NCBI GenBank assembly: GCA_944392975.1
Contig: CALXYN010000007.1
Location: 1-57,381, forward strand
Source of the DNA: an uncultured Spirochaetaceae bacterium
GTDB lineage: Bacteria > Spirochaetota > Spirochaetia > Sphaerochaetales > Sphaerochaetaceae
DNA: 57,381 nucleotides
Direction: 5' to 3'
The translations under genes and the position numbers were made by a program. Positions 9,231-18,385 of this stretch are shown in pieces (the first letter of the stretch is position 1; every line of letters begins with the position of its first letter). Under the pieces are notes generated by a model. It did not search any database. It saw only the letters and a list, made by a program, of their open reading frames with translations, and was not told the origin of the DNA.

Positions 9231-10217
9231 TCAATGAAGGACAATATGCATCTTATCCTTGATTTCGGCAATGTTCCTGTTTCCGATTTCATTGGCTTTT
9301 GCAGTCCCTGAGTGAATGATATCCTTCACTTCATCAAGATGCGCTTCATAATAATGGCGCTTCTCCCTGATAGGATTAAGTATTTCATTCATCTTCTTCA
9401 TTAGAAGCTTTTTACAGGCAACACAGCCAATCTCTGCATTCTTACACATCGAACATACATTTCCAGCTTCTTCAGGATTAAAGGCCTTGTGATATGTATA
9501 TACAGTGCAGACATCAGGATTGCCAGGGATCTTCACTGAAATTCTGTTTGTATCGGTGACTGCATTCCTGATTTTCTCATTCAGCACATTCTCATCATCG
9601 GAAAGATAGACAGCATTTCCCATGCTCTTTCCCATCTTTGCATTGCCATCAAGACCAGGAAGTCTGGATACGCTTGAAAGCTTATATTCAGGCTCCGTGA
9701 TTGATGTACCATAAAGATCATTGAACTTCCTTACAATCTTACGGGCAAGTTCAATATGAGGAATCTGATCCTCTCCTACAGGCACAAGATCTGCATTACA
9801 GAATGTGATATCAGCAGTCTGAGATACAGGATAGCCAAGGAAGCCATATGTAAGCTCTTTGTATCCGTAATTCTTTGCTTCGGTCTTTATCGTTGGGTTA
9901 TGTCCCAGCTGATTGACTGTGACAAGCATCGAATAGAAAATAGTAAGCTCTGCAATTGAAGGTATCATCGACTGCTGAACGAATGTAACCTTTTCAGGGT
10001 CAAGCCCAACAGCAAGGTTATCCATTGCCACATCGTAAATCGATCCATTGATGAGCTCCGGATTGCTGAAATGAGTTGTCAGAGCCTGTACATCAGCAAG
10101 AAGGATGAATTCCTCGTAATCATCCTGAAGCTGGACACGTGATAACAAAGAACCAGCATAGTGACCAAGATGGAGTTTTCCCGTAGTTCTATCGCCTGTA
10201 AGAATCCTTTTTTTCAT
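9231..10217 (-). CDS. trpS: tryptophanyl-tRNA synthetase
   Basis: A 328-aa class I synthetase that charges tRNA-Trp. TGDRTTGKLHLGH carries the HIGH motif (residues 16-19) and KMGKS, near residue 195, is the KMSKS variant. A Cys-rich segment (CSMCKNAEIGCVACKK) precedes the C-terminal helices, a feature of one TrpRS subgroup that may bind metal. The start has an AGGA ribosome site within the end of fmdB, 3 nt away. It is the last gene of the ileS-lipoprotein-fmdB-trpS run and is followed by a terminator. Confidence 0.95.
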   Translation of the reverse strand: MKKRILTGDRTTGKLHLGHYAGSLLSRVQLQDDYEEFILLADVQALTTHFSNPELINGSIYDVAMDNLAVGLDPEKVTFVQQSMIPSIAELTIFYSMLVTVNQLGHNPTIKTEAKNYGYKELTYGFLGYPVSQTADITFCNADLVPVGEDQIPHIELARKIVRKFNDLYGTSITEPEYKLSSVSRLPGLDGNAKMGKSMGNAVYLSDDENVLNEKIRNAVTDTNRISVKIPGNPDVCTVYTYHKAFNPEEAGNVCSMCKNAEIGCVACKKLLMKKMNEILNPIREKRHYYEAHLDEVKDIIHSGTAKANEIGNRNIAEIKDKMHIVLH

Positions 10218-10220
10218 AAA

Positions 10221-10433
10221 TCAGTCCTTTTTGCAGTTACTGCATGCACTTCCTTTATGGTCTGTGCAATAATATCCTGAACCATGATAAACAACGGCAG
10301 GTGCCTCTGAGAATACTCTTTCAGCAGGGCTCTTGCAATCAGGACATACATCGTGGTCGGCATCTTCGGAAAATCCTTTGATTACCTCATAATCCTTACC
10401 ACAGTTTGTGCATTTATATTCATAAAGCGGCAT
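10221..10433 (-). CDS. FmdB-type zinc ribbon protein
   Basis: A 70-aa protein with the typical start MPLYEYKC and four metal-binding cysteines (Cys8, Cys11, Cys30, Cys33). The C-terminus has three more cysteines (Cys56, Cys64, Cys67). This family of small putative regulatory zinc ribbons is widespread, and the molecular role is not established. It sits 1 nt after the lipoprotein gene and 3 nt before trpS, with AAGGAG upstream of its start, so it is an internal operon gene. Confidence 0.88.
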   Translation of the reverse strand: MPLYEYKCTNCGKDYEVIKGFSEDADHDVCPDCKSPAERVFSEAPAVVYHGSGYYCTDHKGSACSNCKKD

Positions 10434-10434
10434 A

Positions 10435-11295
10435 TCATATCTCCTTCGTGAGCAAAGTGCTCATTTTATCAAAAGGCAATTCATATCCTGAGATTCTGAG
10501 TACGGAATTCTCATATCTGAAAATACCGGAAAGCGCCCTGACGTCAAGAGGCTCCCCATTTCTTCTCACTTCCTGAATAAGAAGATTCCGGAGGAATGTG
10601 CAAAGCGTACGCGCACTCTGCTCGTTCTCCATTGAAATCTCCCCTGAAATGGAAAAACCTGATTCATCAACATCCTCGACATAGAGAATGATACGATTCA
10701 TCTTATCCAGTGTTTCCTTTGGAAGATCGAAACCCAGAGATGGCAGGGTCAGAGGAGAATTCATATAGAGAGCAGCATACGAATTCTCCATTTTAAAAGC
10801 TGTTTCCTCTTCAATCATTATCTCTGAGCTGTCATACAAAGAAGTATAAGCGCTGTCATAATCCGAGGTTGTGAAGAGAATTATTCCATCCTTAGGGATA
10901 CCTGCAGAAACACCAAGCGCTTTATTCACATAGTGTTTCTGACCTGCGTTCCGGCCTCTGACAAAGCCAGAATCCCAGATTAGGAGAGTACCGACTTCTG
11001 TAGATGAAAGCCTGCCATTCACCGTTCCAGTCACATCCCAATCAGACAAAGCAAGAGGATAAGCATCATTTCCCGGTGTAAGTTCCAGAGCGATGAAATC
11101 AATACGCTCCATCGTCTCTCCTGAAGGAAGAATGGATGAGGCATCTGTCGTTCTCAGCAAAGCAGTATTCAGCGTAATAACAGCACTTCCCTCTTTTCCC
11201 ATGTGCATCAGAGCAGAGGTATCATCTCTCCATGTATACACACAGGATGAAAGAAGCACTGTTACAATAAGAATGACAGCCAGTTTCCTTATCAT
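10435..11295 (-). CDS. lipoprotein of unknown function
   Basis: A 286-aa protein that begins with a lipoprotein signal peptide (MIRKL..., lipobox LSSC with Cys18), so it is expected at the outer face of a membrane. The mature part is mixed alpha/beta with no family I recognise; it contains no obvious catalytic motif. Its ATG overlaps the ileS stop codon (ATGA), showing coupling to ileS. The link between a surface lipoprotein and two tRNA synthetases is probably only positional. Function unknown. Confidence 0.8.
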   Translation of the reverse strand: MIRKLAVILIVTVLLSSCVYTWRDDTSALMHMGKEGSAVITLNTALLRTTDASSILPSGETMERIDFIALELTPGNDAYPLALSDWDVTGTVNGRLSSTEVGTLLIWDSGFVRGRNAGQKHYVNKALGVSAGIPKDGIILFTTSDYDSAYTSLYDSSEIMIEEETAFKMENSYAALYMNSPLTLPSLGFDLPKETLDKMNRIILYVEDVDESGFSISGEISMENEQSARTLCTFLRNLLIQEVRRNGEPLDVRALSGIFRYENSVLRISGYELPFDKMSTLLTKEI

Positions 11296-14200
11296 GCCTT
11301 TACGACGCTTATAACTACTGTCTCATCTCCGATTTCAGTGCTGCAGCCATCATTTTCAGCAAATGATAGAGAATCTGAGAGTGTCTCATCATTGATATAT
11401 GTTCTGAACTCCTCTACAGCTTTTCTGAGGTTCTCTCCTCCCCAGACAGTAAGATTGATATGATCTGCAACCTCGAAGTCCTTCTCCTTTCTCTCTGTCT
11501 GCACGAAACGTACAAGGTCTCTTGCAATTCCTTCAAGAAGGAGGCTCTCAGTGATCTCTGTATCATATCCGACAGTGATTGATCCCTCATTCAGGACCTT
11601 CACATGCTCTTTCTCGGCTCTCTGTACAACGAGATCTCCCTCTGTAAGCGCAATCTCACCATCAGAATACTTAACTGTATAAGCAGTGCCGTCAAGAATG
11701 GAAGAGATTGTCTCTGAAGAGAACTTCTGAATCTCTGCAGCAACCTCCTTCATATTCTTTCCAAGCTTTGAACCAAGAACCTTGAAATTAGCCTTTGCAG
11801 AATATGTGACAATCGAAGATTCATCACTTCTGATTGTTACTTTCTTAACATTAAGCTCTTCAGCGATGATGGAAGAGTTATCCTCCAGTATCTTTCTATC
11901 CTCTTCCTTGCGATCAACGATGAGGAACTCAGAAAGCGGCTGTCTGATTTTGATGTTCGAGGAGGAGCGGAGCGCACGACCCATGGCAATGGTTTTCATT
12001 GTCAGGCTCATCTCATTCTCCAGCTTCTCATCCCTTTCGCTTTCGTTATATGCAGGATAATCACAGAGATGCACAGATTCCTTCATGTCATCGGTGCGAA
12101 GATTGAGATAGATGGCATCTGTGATAAAAGGAACAAAAGGAGCTGCTGTCTTTACAAAGGTAAGAAGAACACGATAAAGCGTATCGTAAGCCTCTTTCTT
12201 GTCTCCATCATTCTCAGATTTCCAGAATCTTCTTCTGGAGCGTCTGATGTACCAGTTGTTCAGATCATCAATGAAAGCTGTGAGCGCAGAACAAGCTGCC
12301 TGGACATCATAACTATCCATAGCATCAGAGACAGTTCTTACAAGCTTGTTAAGATCTGAGATAATCCATCTATCAAGCGAATTCTGAAGCTTCTCATAAG
12401 GAGTGGAAGATGGTTCATAACCATCGATGTTCGCATATGTCACAAAGAAGGAATATGCATTCCAGAGAGGGATCAGAAGGCTCTTGAGCACATCTTTCAC
12501 GATTTCATCTGAGAATTTGAGATCATCAGCTTTGACAAGTGTGGAATCAATAAGCGCAAAGCGCAGAGCATCGGCTCCATACTTGTTTATAATCTCCATT
12601 GGGTCCGTGAAATTTCGTTCGCTCTTGCTCATCTTCCTGCCATCTGCAGCGAGAACGATTCCACTGACGATACAGTTATAGAAAGCTGGCTTTCCGAAAA
12701 GTGCAGCGGCAAGAATTGTCAGCGAATAGAACCATCCTCGAGTCTGATCAAGTCCTTCATTGATGAAGTCTGCAGGGAAGATTGATTCAAACCTTTCCTT
12801 GTTCTCAAAAGGATAATGTTCCTGTGCATATGGCATAGAACCTGATTCAAACCAGCAGTCAAGGACGTCAGGGATTCTTCTCATTGTACCCTTTCCATCC
12901 GGAGATGGCCATGTAAGCTCATCGACATACTGTTTGTGAAGATCCTCAACCTTCTTTCCGCATTTCTTTTCAAGCTCTTCTACAGAACCAATGACCTCGA
13001 TGTAGTCTGAGCCATCACACTTCCAGACTGGAATCGGATTACCCCAGAACCTATTGCGGCTTATTGCCCAGTCTCTGGCACCTTCTAGCCACTTGCCAAA
13101 GCGGCCATACTTGATGTGATCAGGGACCCATCGGATCTGATCATTGCACTCGAGCATTGTTTTCTTGATTTTCTGGATATCCACAAACCAGCAGCTCATT
13201 GCACGATAAATCAAAGGCATATGAGTGCGGTAGCAGTATGGATATGCATGGAGATAATTTTCCTTCTTTACCAGGCTTCCATGCTCTTTGAGCCACTGGA
13301 TGATGTCCTTATCGGTATCTTTTACGAAACGACCCTTGAAATCTGGAACCTCATCTGTGAAACGGCATTCAGCATCGATCGGGCAGACAACAGGGATACC
13401 AGTTCCCTTAAGCACATTATAGTCATCCTCACCAAAACCCGGAGCGGTATGAACGATACCACAACCATCTTCTGTTGTGACGTAATCACCACAAACAACA
13501 ATGAAGGCACCTTTTTCCTTGAGGGAAGCAAAGTATGGGAAGAGAGGCTCGTAAGTTCTACCCTTGAGCTCACTGCCCTTCATTCTGGCTACAATCTCAC
13601 AGCCCTTGCCATCCTTGTAGTATTTTCCAAGGAGTTTTTCAGCAAGGTAGTAATAATCACCACCATCATCATCCTTTACCTTTACGTAGTCGATATCTGG
13701 ACCTACAGCAAGAGCAAGGTTTGAAGGAAGAGTCCATGGTGTTGTTGTCCAGGCAAGGAAGTATGTATTTTCCTCACCATCTGCCTTGAAACGGACTGTC
13801 ACAGCAGGATCTGTTACATCCTTATAGCCTCCGAGGCTAACTTCCATATTGGAAAGAGGTGAAGCAAGCTGTGGTGAATATGGCAGGATGTTGTAACCTT
13901 CATAGATTAGACCCTTGTCATAAAGTGTCTTGAATACCCACCATACAGACTCCATGTAATCCTTGTCCATTGTGCGGTATCCATGCTCAAAGTCCACCCA
14001 GCGGCCCATTCTCGTGATTGTATGCTTCCATTCGCTTGTATATCTGAGAACGATTGAACGGCATGCCTCATTGAACTTGGCAACGCCATAATCCATTACC
14101 TGGAAGTATCCTTTGATTCCCAAAGTCTTCTCAACCTCAGCTTCAACAGGAAGGCCATGGCAATCCCAGCCAAAGCGCCTGATTACCCTCTTGCCCTTCA

Positions 14201-14420
14201 TTGCCTGATAGCGAGGAACGGCATCCTTGATGGTACCAGGTACAAAATGTCCGAAATGCGGAAGTCCTGTCGCAAACGGAGGTCCGTCATAGAATACATA
14301 CTCATTGTCTGCGGGACGCTGCTTTATAGATTTATCGCAGATGTCATTATCTTCCCAGAATTTCAGGATATCTTCTTCCATCTTAGGGAAATCAACTTTG
14401 TTGCTTACAGGTTTGAACAT
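11292..14420 (-). CDS. ileS: isoleucyl-tRNA synthetase, eukaryote-like (type 2)
   Basis: A 1042-aa class I synthetase. The HIGH motif is HFGH (residues 55-58) within GPPFATGLPHFGHF; KMSKS occurs near residue 595 (GRKMSKSERNF). The editing domain is present, with the TWTTPWTLPSN-like and CGIVHTAPGFGEDD segments. The N-terminal signature, including RRFGWDCHGLPVE, resembles eukaryotic cytosolic enzymes. This type 2 clade generally tolerates mupirocin. The start has a TAGGAG ribosome site, and a promoter (TTGAAT, 18 nt, TATATT) is visible upstream. It leads the operon with a lipoprotein, fmdB and trpS. Confidence 0.95.
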   Translation of the reverse strand: MFKPVSNKVDFPKMEEDILKFWEDNDICDKSIKQRPADNEYVFYDGPPFATGLPHFGHFVPGTIKDAVPRYQAMKGKRVIRRFGWDCHGLPVEAEVEKTLGIKGYFQVMDYGVAKFNEACRSIVLRYTSEWKHTITRMGRWVDFEHGYRTMDKDYMESVWWVFKTLYDKGLIYEGYNILPYSPQLASPLSNMEVSLGGYKDVTDPAVTVRFKADGEENTYFLAWTTTPWTLPSNLALAVGPDIDYVKVKDDDGGDYYYLAEKLLGKYYKDGKGCEIVARMKGSELKGRTYEPLFPYFASLKEKGAFIVVCGDYVTTEDGCGIVHTAPGFGEDDYNVLKGTGIPVVCPIDAECRFTDEVPDFKGRFVKDTDKDIIQWLKEHGSLVKKENYLHAYPYCYRTHMPLIYRAMSCWFVDIQKIKKTMLECNDQIRWVPDHIKYGRFGKWLEGARDWAISRNRFWGNPIPVWKCDGSDYIEVIGSVEELEKKCGKKVEDLHKQYVDELTWPSPDGKGTMRRIPDVLDCWFESGSMPYAQEHYPFENKERFESIFPADFINEGLDQTRGWFYSLTILAAALFGKPAFYNCIVSGIVLAADGRKMSKSERNFTDPMEIINKYGADALRFALIDSTLVKADDLKFSDEIVKDVLKSLLIPLWNAYSFFVTYANIDGYEPSSTPYEKLQNSLDRWIISDLNKLVRTVSDAMDSYDVQAACSALTAFIDDLNNWYIRRSRRRFWKSENDGDKKEAYDTLYRVLLTFVKTAAPFVPFITDAIYLNLRTDDMKESVHLCDYPAYNESERDEKLENEMSLTMKTIAMGRALRSSSNIKIRQPLSEFLIVDRKEEDRKILEDNSSIIAEELNVKKVTIRSDESSIVTYSAKANFKVLGSKLGKNMKEVAAEIQKFSSETISSILDGTAYTVKYSDGEIALTEGDLVVQRAEKEHVKVLNEGSITVGYDTEITESLLLEGIARDLVRFVQTERKEKDFEVADHINLTVWGGENLRKAVEEFRTYINDETLSDSLSFAENDGCSTEIGDETVVISVVKA

Positions 14421-14440
14421 CTCTATTCTCCTACCGGTTT

Positions 14441-14492
14441 AATATACAGAAAACATGCCGTCACATTCAAGCTTTATTAACAATAGCATGTT
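14441..14492 (-). promoter_or_regulatory. ileS promoter with flanking inverted repeat
   Basis: On the minus strand TTGAAT (14465-14470) and TATATT (14441-14446) are spaced 18 nt. A 7-bp inverted repeat (AACATGC at 14452-14458 and GCATGTT at 14486-14492) brackets the -35 box and could be a regulator site. Confidence 0.5.
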
Positions 14493-14497
14493 CCATC

Positions 14498-14522
14498 AAA
14501 AAGGCCCGTGTTTCCACGAGCC
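14498..14522 (-). terminator. terminator upstream of the ileS promoter (orphan)
   Basis: The minus-strand transcript would fold GGCUCGUG/CACGGGCC with a GAAA tetraloop, an 8-bp stem with one G-U pair, followed directly by five T residues. It points the same way as ileS but lies upstream of the ileS promoter, so it must end some other minus-strand transcript. Confidence 0.7.
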
Positions 14523-14765
14523 ATATCAAATAAGCAAGAGATGAATCAGATTTCGATGCTAGGAAGAACAGGAAGGCCATGCCATCAAGAGAATCATTAA
14601 TTGCACCAATTACATTCTGTCACACTGAGACATATGAAAATGTATTCTGCTTTTTTCTCAATCTCTCAGCAAAGTGTGGTAGAAGGGAGAACCAGCCACT
14701 AGAGATGAAGCATGCACTCATGATTTGATATTCAAGCTTGGTCATGATTCTGCTATTCTTTCAGT
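14523..14765 (-). other. 243-bp gap: possible small RNA on the minus strand; cca promoter on the plus strand
   Basis: No convincing protein gene is present; a 37-codon minus frame starting at 14580 runs through the terminator and is probably chance. The minus strand can pair CTGAGA with TCTCAG and ends at the orphan terminator, so a small RNA or attenuated leader is possible. No T-box consensus was found. On the plus strand an extended -10 (TGC then TATTCT, 14751-14759), with TTCAAG 17 nt upstream, directs cca. Confidence 0.35.
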
Positions 14766-16124
14766 ATGCGGATGAAGTTTTCCAAAGACATTACAGAACT
14801 TGCAACGGTTTTCAATGAATCTGGATTCTCTCTTTATCTTGTGGGAGGCGCTGTAAGAGACTATATCCTCGGCAAGGAAAACAATGATTATGACTTCACA
14901 ACCGATGCAGAGCCACAGGATGTCAAGAAACTCTTCAAACGCACGATAGATACAGGGATAAAGCATGGTACTGTTACTGTCATCTTCCATGGCCATCACT
15001 ATGAGATAACCACATTCCGCACAGAAGGAGACTATCTGGATTCAAGACATCCAGAGAGCGTGCATTTTGTAAAATCATTGGAAGAGGATTTGATGCGACG
15101 TGATTTCACCATCAATGCATTCGCGGCCTCTCTCCCAGATGGAAAGATTATAGACCTTCATGACGGGATGAAGGATTTACGTCATAAGACAATAAGGGCA
15201 ATCGGGAATCCGGAAAAGCGATTCAAAGAGGATGCACTCCGGATGATGAGAGCAGCACGATTTTCATCACAGCTTGGATTCAGAATCGAAAAAGAGACGC
15301 TCAAGGCAATGCATGAGCTTCACGGCACAATAACACATGTATCTGCAGAACGAATCAGGGAAGAACTCTGGAAACTTGTGAATGGAAAGAATCCGAGAAA
15401 TGGACTGGAAGCCATGAGAGAGACAGAGATCATGGATGAAATACTGCCAGAACTTTCAGAAACATATGGTTTCGAACAAGGTGGAATGCATCGAGAAACT
15501 CTCTATGAACACCTAGTGCTTGCTCTCGAATGTGCCAGAGATCATGACTATTCCCTTACTGTAAAGCTTGCAGCCCTTCTCCATGATATAGGAAAAGTAA
15601 GAACAAGAGAGGAAGGAGACGGAGAAAGGGAGTGGACATTCTATGGACATGATACAGTCTCTGCAGAGATGGCAGACAGAGTCTTCCGCCGTCTGAAAGC
15701 TTCAAACGATGAAAGAGAAAGTGTTGTACATCTAATCCGCAACCATATGTTTTCATATACTCCGGACTGGACGGATAGCGCAGTAAGAAGGTTTATAAAC
15801 AGAATAGGAACCGAGAATATTAATTCACTGTTCTTCCTACGTGTCTGTGATATATCAGCGACAGTCGGACATAAGCCAGTACCAGATAATCTCCTTGCAT
15901 TTTCAGAGCGAATAAATGCAGAACTCGACAAAGAAAACGCACTGACAATTAAAGATCTCAGGATTAATGGGAACAGGCTTAGGGAGCTGGGGATAAAACC
16001 AGGGCCTGCTATGGGAGAAATATTGAAGCGTCTCCTCGATGAAGTGATAGAGACGCCTGAAAAGAATAATGAGGATTATCTTGAGAAAAGGGCAATCAGC
16101 CTCGCTCAATCCCTAGAGCAATAA
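14766..16124 (+). CDS. cca: CCA-adding tRNA nucleotidyltransferase with HD domain
   Basis: A 452-aa class II nucleotidyltransferase. LVGGAVRD (residues 25-32) and the metal-binding DYD (41-43) form the nucleotidyltransferase site. The tRNA-binding region follows (RRDFTINAFA, then RFKEDALRMMRAARF). An HD phosphohydrolase domain has its HD pair near residue 273 (LLHDIGK). It adds or repairs the 3' CCA; the tRNA-Val at the window's end has no encoded CCA, so this activity is needed. There is no Shine-Dalgarno site; the extended -10 TGCTATTCT ends 6 nt before the ATG. The 3' end overlaps the convergent rnc gene by 29 bp. Confidence 0.93.
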   Translation: MRMKFSKDITELATVFNESGFSLYLVGGAVRDYILGKENNDYDFTTDAEPQDVKKLFKRTIDTGIKHGTVTVIFHGHHYEITTFRTEGDYLDSRHPESVHFVKSLEEDLMRRDFTINAFAASLPDGKIIDLHDGMKDLRHKTIRAIGNPEKRFKEDALRMMRAARFSSQLGFRIEKETLKAMHELHGTITHVSAERIREELWKLVNGKNPRNGLEAMRETEIMDEILPELSETYGFEQGGMHRETLYEHLVLALECARDHDYSLTVKLAALLHDIGKVRTREEGDGEREWTFYGHDTVSAEMADRVFRRLKASNDERESVVHLIRNHMFSYTPDWTDSAVRRFINRIGTENINSLFFLRVCDISATVGHKPVPDNLLAFSERINAELDKENALTIKDLRINGNRLRELGIKPGPAMGEILKRLLDEVIETPEKNNEDYLEKRAISLAQSLEQ

Positions 16125-16839
16125 GAGCCATCCGGGCGGCAGCCTGTTCTGCGGCTTTCTTGTTTCTTCCCTCGCCTGGACCAAAGACCTTTGTTCCCAT
16201 CTCAACATTGACACGGAATGTCTGAGCATGATCAGGCCCTGTCTGAGAAACAATCACATAGCGAGGCACCTTGCCACGACGTTTCTGCAGATATTCCTGA
16301 AGCTCGGTCTTATAATCCTTGTAACTGAGCTTGTTCTCAAGCATCTTCTCAACCTGCTGAGGAATGAATGAAAGCACAAAGCGCTTTGCCGTATCCAGTC
16401 CCTGATCAAGGTATAGAGCGGCAATGACGGCCTCAAGCGCATCTGCAAGAATCGCCTTCTTCATCATACCCTGCTGACTGCGTTCTCCTCGCCCGACAAG
16501 TATGTACTTATCAAAATGAAACGACATCGCAATCTCGGAAAGGCTTTCTTCTGAAACAACGACCGCTTTGATTTTCGAGAACTCACCTTCATGAAAACGA
16601 GTAAAGGAAGAGAAGAGATACTCAGCCGTAATCATGCCGAGAATACTATCTCCCAGAAACTCAAGGCGCTCGTTGTTATCAACTTCACCCTTGCACTCAT
16701 TGGCATAGGATGTATGAGTAAAAGCAAGATTGAGCAATCTGTAATCCTCAAACTTGAGTCCGAGGCTTTCTGTGAATGAAAAAAGCTCCCCTTTTCTCTC
16801 AGTGGAGAGCGCGGGAGCCTTCTCTAAGTAAGAGAGCAA
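16096..16839 (-). CDS. rnc: ribonuclease III
   Basis: A 247-aa dsRNA endonuclease. The signature ERLEFLGDSIL lies at residues 57-67, with downstream catalytic acidic residues (DALEAVIAAL). A double-stranded RNA-binding domain occupies the C-terminal 75 residues (YKTELQEYLQ to the GRNKKAAEQAAA segment). The most upstream start is TTG at 16839, with AAAGGA about 11 nt before it and no internal ATG ahead of conserved sequence, so a TTG start is likely. It starts 1 nt after the acpP stop. Its 3' end overlaps cca on the other strand, so antisense transcription is possible there. Confidence 0.94.
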   Translation of the reverse strand: MLSYLEKAPALSTERKGELFSFTESLGLKFEDYRLLNLAFTHTSYANECKGEVDNNERLEFLGDSILGMITAEYLFSSFTRFHEGEFSKIKAVVVSEESLSEIAMSFHFDKYILVGRGERSQQGMMKKAILADALEAVIAALYLDQGLDTAKRFVLSFIPQQVEKMLENKLSYKDYKTELQEYLQKRRGKVPRYVIVSQTGPDHAQTFRVNVEMGTKVFGPGEGRNKKAAEQAAARMALIALGIERG

Positions 16840-16840
16840 T

Positions 16841-17083
16841 TTAGTTCAGTTCCTTTGCAAGGTAGCGAACGGCATCTCCTACCGTCTCGAACTCATTTGC
16901 CATATCGTCAGAAATCGTGATGCCGGTCTCTTCCTCAATAGCGTAAACAAGTTCATAAGTATCGAGGCTGTCTGCTCCAAGGTCCTTGCGGAAATTTGCA
17001 TCCATTGTAATCTTCGCCGGATCGATGTTCAGCTTCTCAACTACAAGTGCCTTTACTTTCTCGAATACTTCATTCTCAGTCAT
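16841..17083 (-). CDS. acpP: acyl carrier protein
   Basis: An acidic 80-aa protein with the phosphopantetheine attachment site DSL (Ser39) in GADSLDTYELV. It carries acyl chains in fatty acid synthesis. It lies 3 nt after rpmF and 1 nt before rnc, an arrangement common in bacteria where rpmF, fatty acid genes, acpP and rnc cluster. The plsX/fabH/fabD genes that often intervene are missing here. Confidence 0.97.
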   Translation of the reverse strand: MTENEVFEKVKALVVEKLNIDPAKITMDANFRKDLGADSLDTYELVYAIEEETGITISDDMANEFETVGDAVRYLAKELN

Positions 17084-17086
17084 TGT

Positions 17087-17272
17087 TTACTCCTCGTCTT
17101 TGACTACAACCGGTTTTCCTGCATAGTAGCCACACTTAGGGCATACACGATGCGAAGGAATAAGGTTTCCACATGTCTGGCACTCTGAGAGAGTCGGTGC
17201 CGAGAGCTTCATGTTAGCAGCTTTCCTGGATGCTGCCTTAGACTTGGATGTTTTATACTTAGGCGTTGCCAT
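17087..17272 (-). CDS. rpmF: 50S ribosomal protein L32
   Basis: A 61-aa basic protein with a zinc-ribbon type CQTCGNLIPSHRVCPKCG (two CxxC pairs), typical of the zinc-binding L32 form. AGAGAGGTGA precedes the ATG. It is first in rpmF-acpP-rnc. A -35-like TTGACG occurs about 60 bp upstream on the minus strand with a weak TACCAT 17 nt away. Confidence 0.96.
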   Translation of the reverse strand: MATPKYKTSKSKAASRKAANMKLSAPTLSECQTCGNLIPSHRVCPKCGYYAGKPVVVKDEE

Positions 17273-17495
17273 TTTTCACCTCTCTATTCTGTAATACCAT
17301 CCGCCGATGGTAACAGAAGAGACCATTACCGTCAATATCGGATACTGTAAGAACATAACTTGAATCAAAACTCTCCGTCAAGTAGCCATTTCAATTAATG
17401 ATACCATAGCAGAAAGAAAGAACTCAACCATAAGTTTTCCAAGCAAACCAGATGCTGATTCACACCAGCTATATCTTCACTATATTGTTGTAATC
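17273..17495. promoter_or_regulatory. divergent promoter region between rpmF and the CPBP protease gene
   Basis: The minus strand carries the weak TTGACG/TACCAT promoter of rpmF and short inverted repeats built on GGTAA/TTACC and CCATC/GATGG. The plus strand has TTCACA (17459-17464) and TATATT (17481-17486) spaced 16 nt, ending 9 nt before the protease ATG. Nothing else is seen. Confidence 0.45.
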
Positions 17496-18359
17496 ATGAA
17501 TAGCGAAAGAAAAGCAGAAAGACCGGTTCTCCTTGTTTACTTACCGATTGTCTTCATCATTCCCTGGACAATCTGGATTTTAATGAATGAAAACGGTTTG
17601 TATGGAAAACCTATCTACATGATGGTTTCTGCTATTCTCATGTGGACACCTGCCCTAGCTTCATTTATCTGCCATGTTATTTTCAAAAGAAAAACGATTG
17701 CCTTTTCATGGAAGCCACATGTGAAAATGAACGCAAAATATTACATCCAGAGTATTTTAATACCAGTCTTGCTAACTATTACAGGCACGATTGTTTTCTT
17801 TTTGTGTTTTCCCCAATCCTTTTCTTTCAAGCAATTTGAAAGCATAGATATCCCATTGTCACCTTCGGTATATATTCTCTTGATGCTTTGCACTGTAATT
17901 CTCAGTGCAGTCATCAATATGTTCTTTGCACTTGGAGAAGAAGCCGGGTGGAGAGGCCTTTTATACCCCATTCTGAAGAACAGGATGGGAACCGTGCAAT
18001 CATGCATTGTCGGAGGTGTAATATGGGGACTCTGGCATACTCCAGTCAATGCAAACGGATACAACTATGGCACAGCGTATCCAGGCTATCCATGGTTCGG
18101 TATCCCTACAATGTGTTTGTTTTGCATTGCCATGGGCATATGGTGCATGTATCTGGCAGAAAAGACAGGATCCATATGGGCTCCTGCCCTGTTTCATGGA
18201 GCTGTGAATGCTGTCGCAGCCATCGGAGTCCTGTTCCTAAACGATGCTTCCCTGATGCTTTTGGGGCCCACGCTTTCGGGTATTATCCCCTCACTCATAA
18301 GTCTTTTGTTTTTCATTCCATTTGCCAGAAAGAAAAGCCATATTCCCTATGGAAAATAA
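17496..18359 (+). CDS. CPBP family intramembrane glutamic protease (CAAX/ABI type)
   Basis: A 287-aa protein with about eight membrane spans. It has the three family motifs: EExxxR (GEEAGWRGLLYP, near residue 148), the first His motif (WGLWHTPVN) and HxxxN (LFHGAVNAV). Members cleave within the membrane or process peptides, and some give bacteriocin self-immunity. The substrate is unknown, and the neighbour is a MATE exporter 27 bp downstream. There is no Shine-Dalgarno site; TATATT lies 9 nt before the ATG, so the message is probably leaderless or nearly so. Confidence 0.88.
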   Translation: MNSERKAERPVLLVYLPIVFIIPWTIWILMNENGLYGKPIYMMVSAILMWTPALASFICHVIFKRKTIAFSWKPHVKMNAKYYIQSILIPVLLTITGTIVFFLCFPQSFSFKQFESIDIPLSPSVYILLMLCTVILSAVINMFFALGEEAGWRGLLYPILKNRMGTVQSCIVGGVIWGLWHTPVNANGYNYGTAYPGYPWFGIPTMCLFCIAMGIWCMYLAEKTGSIWAPALFHGAVNAVAAIGVLFLNDASLMLLGPTLSGIIPSLISLLFFIPFARKKSHIPYGK

Positions 18360-18385
18360 TCAAAGAGCGCGCATAATATGCAGGT

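Noticed and set aside
14523-14580. 37-codon minus-strand peptide as a leader peptide for ileS
   Set aside because: It has only two Ile codons, no ribosome site, and runs through the terminator stem, so it does not look like an attenuation peptide.
14421-14765. T-box riboswitch before ileS
   Set aside because: The T-box consensus (TGGNACCGCG-like) is not present, and the terminator lies upstream of a separate ileS promoter instead of between promoter and gene.
17888-18376. 162-codon plus-strand frame overlapping the CPBP protease gene
   Set aside because: The overlapping protease frame has all family motifs; this alternative frame has a Cys/His/Arg-rich composition with no family match.
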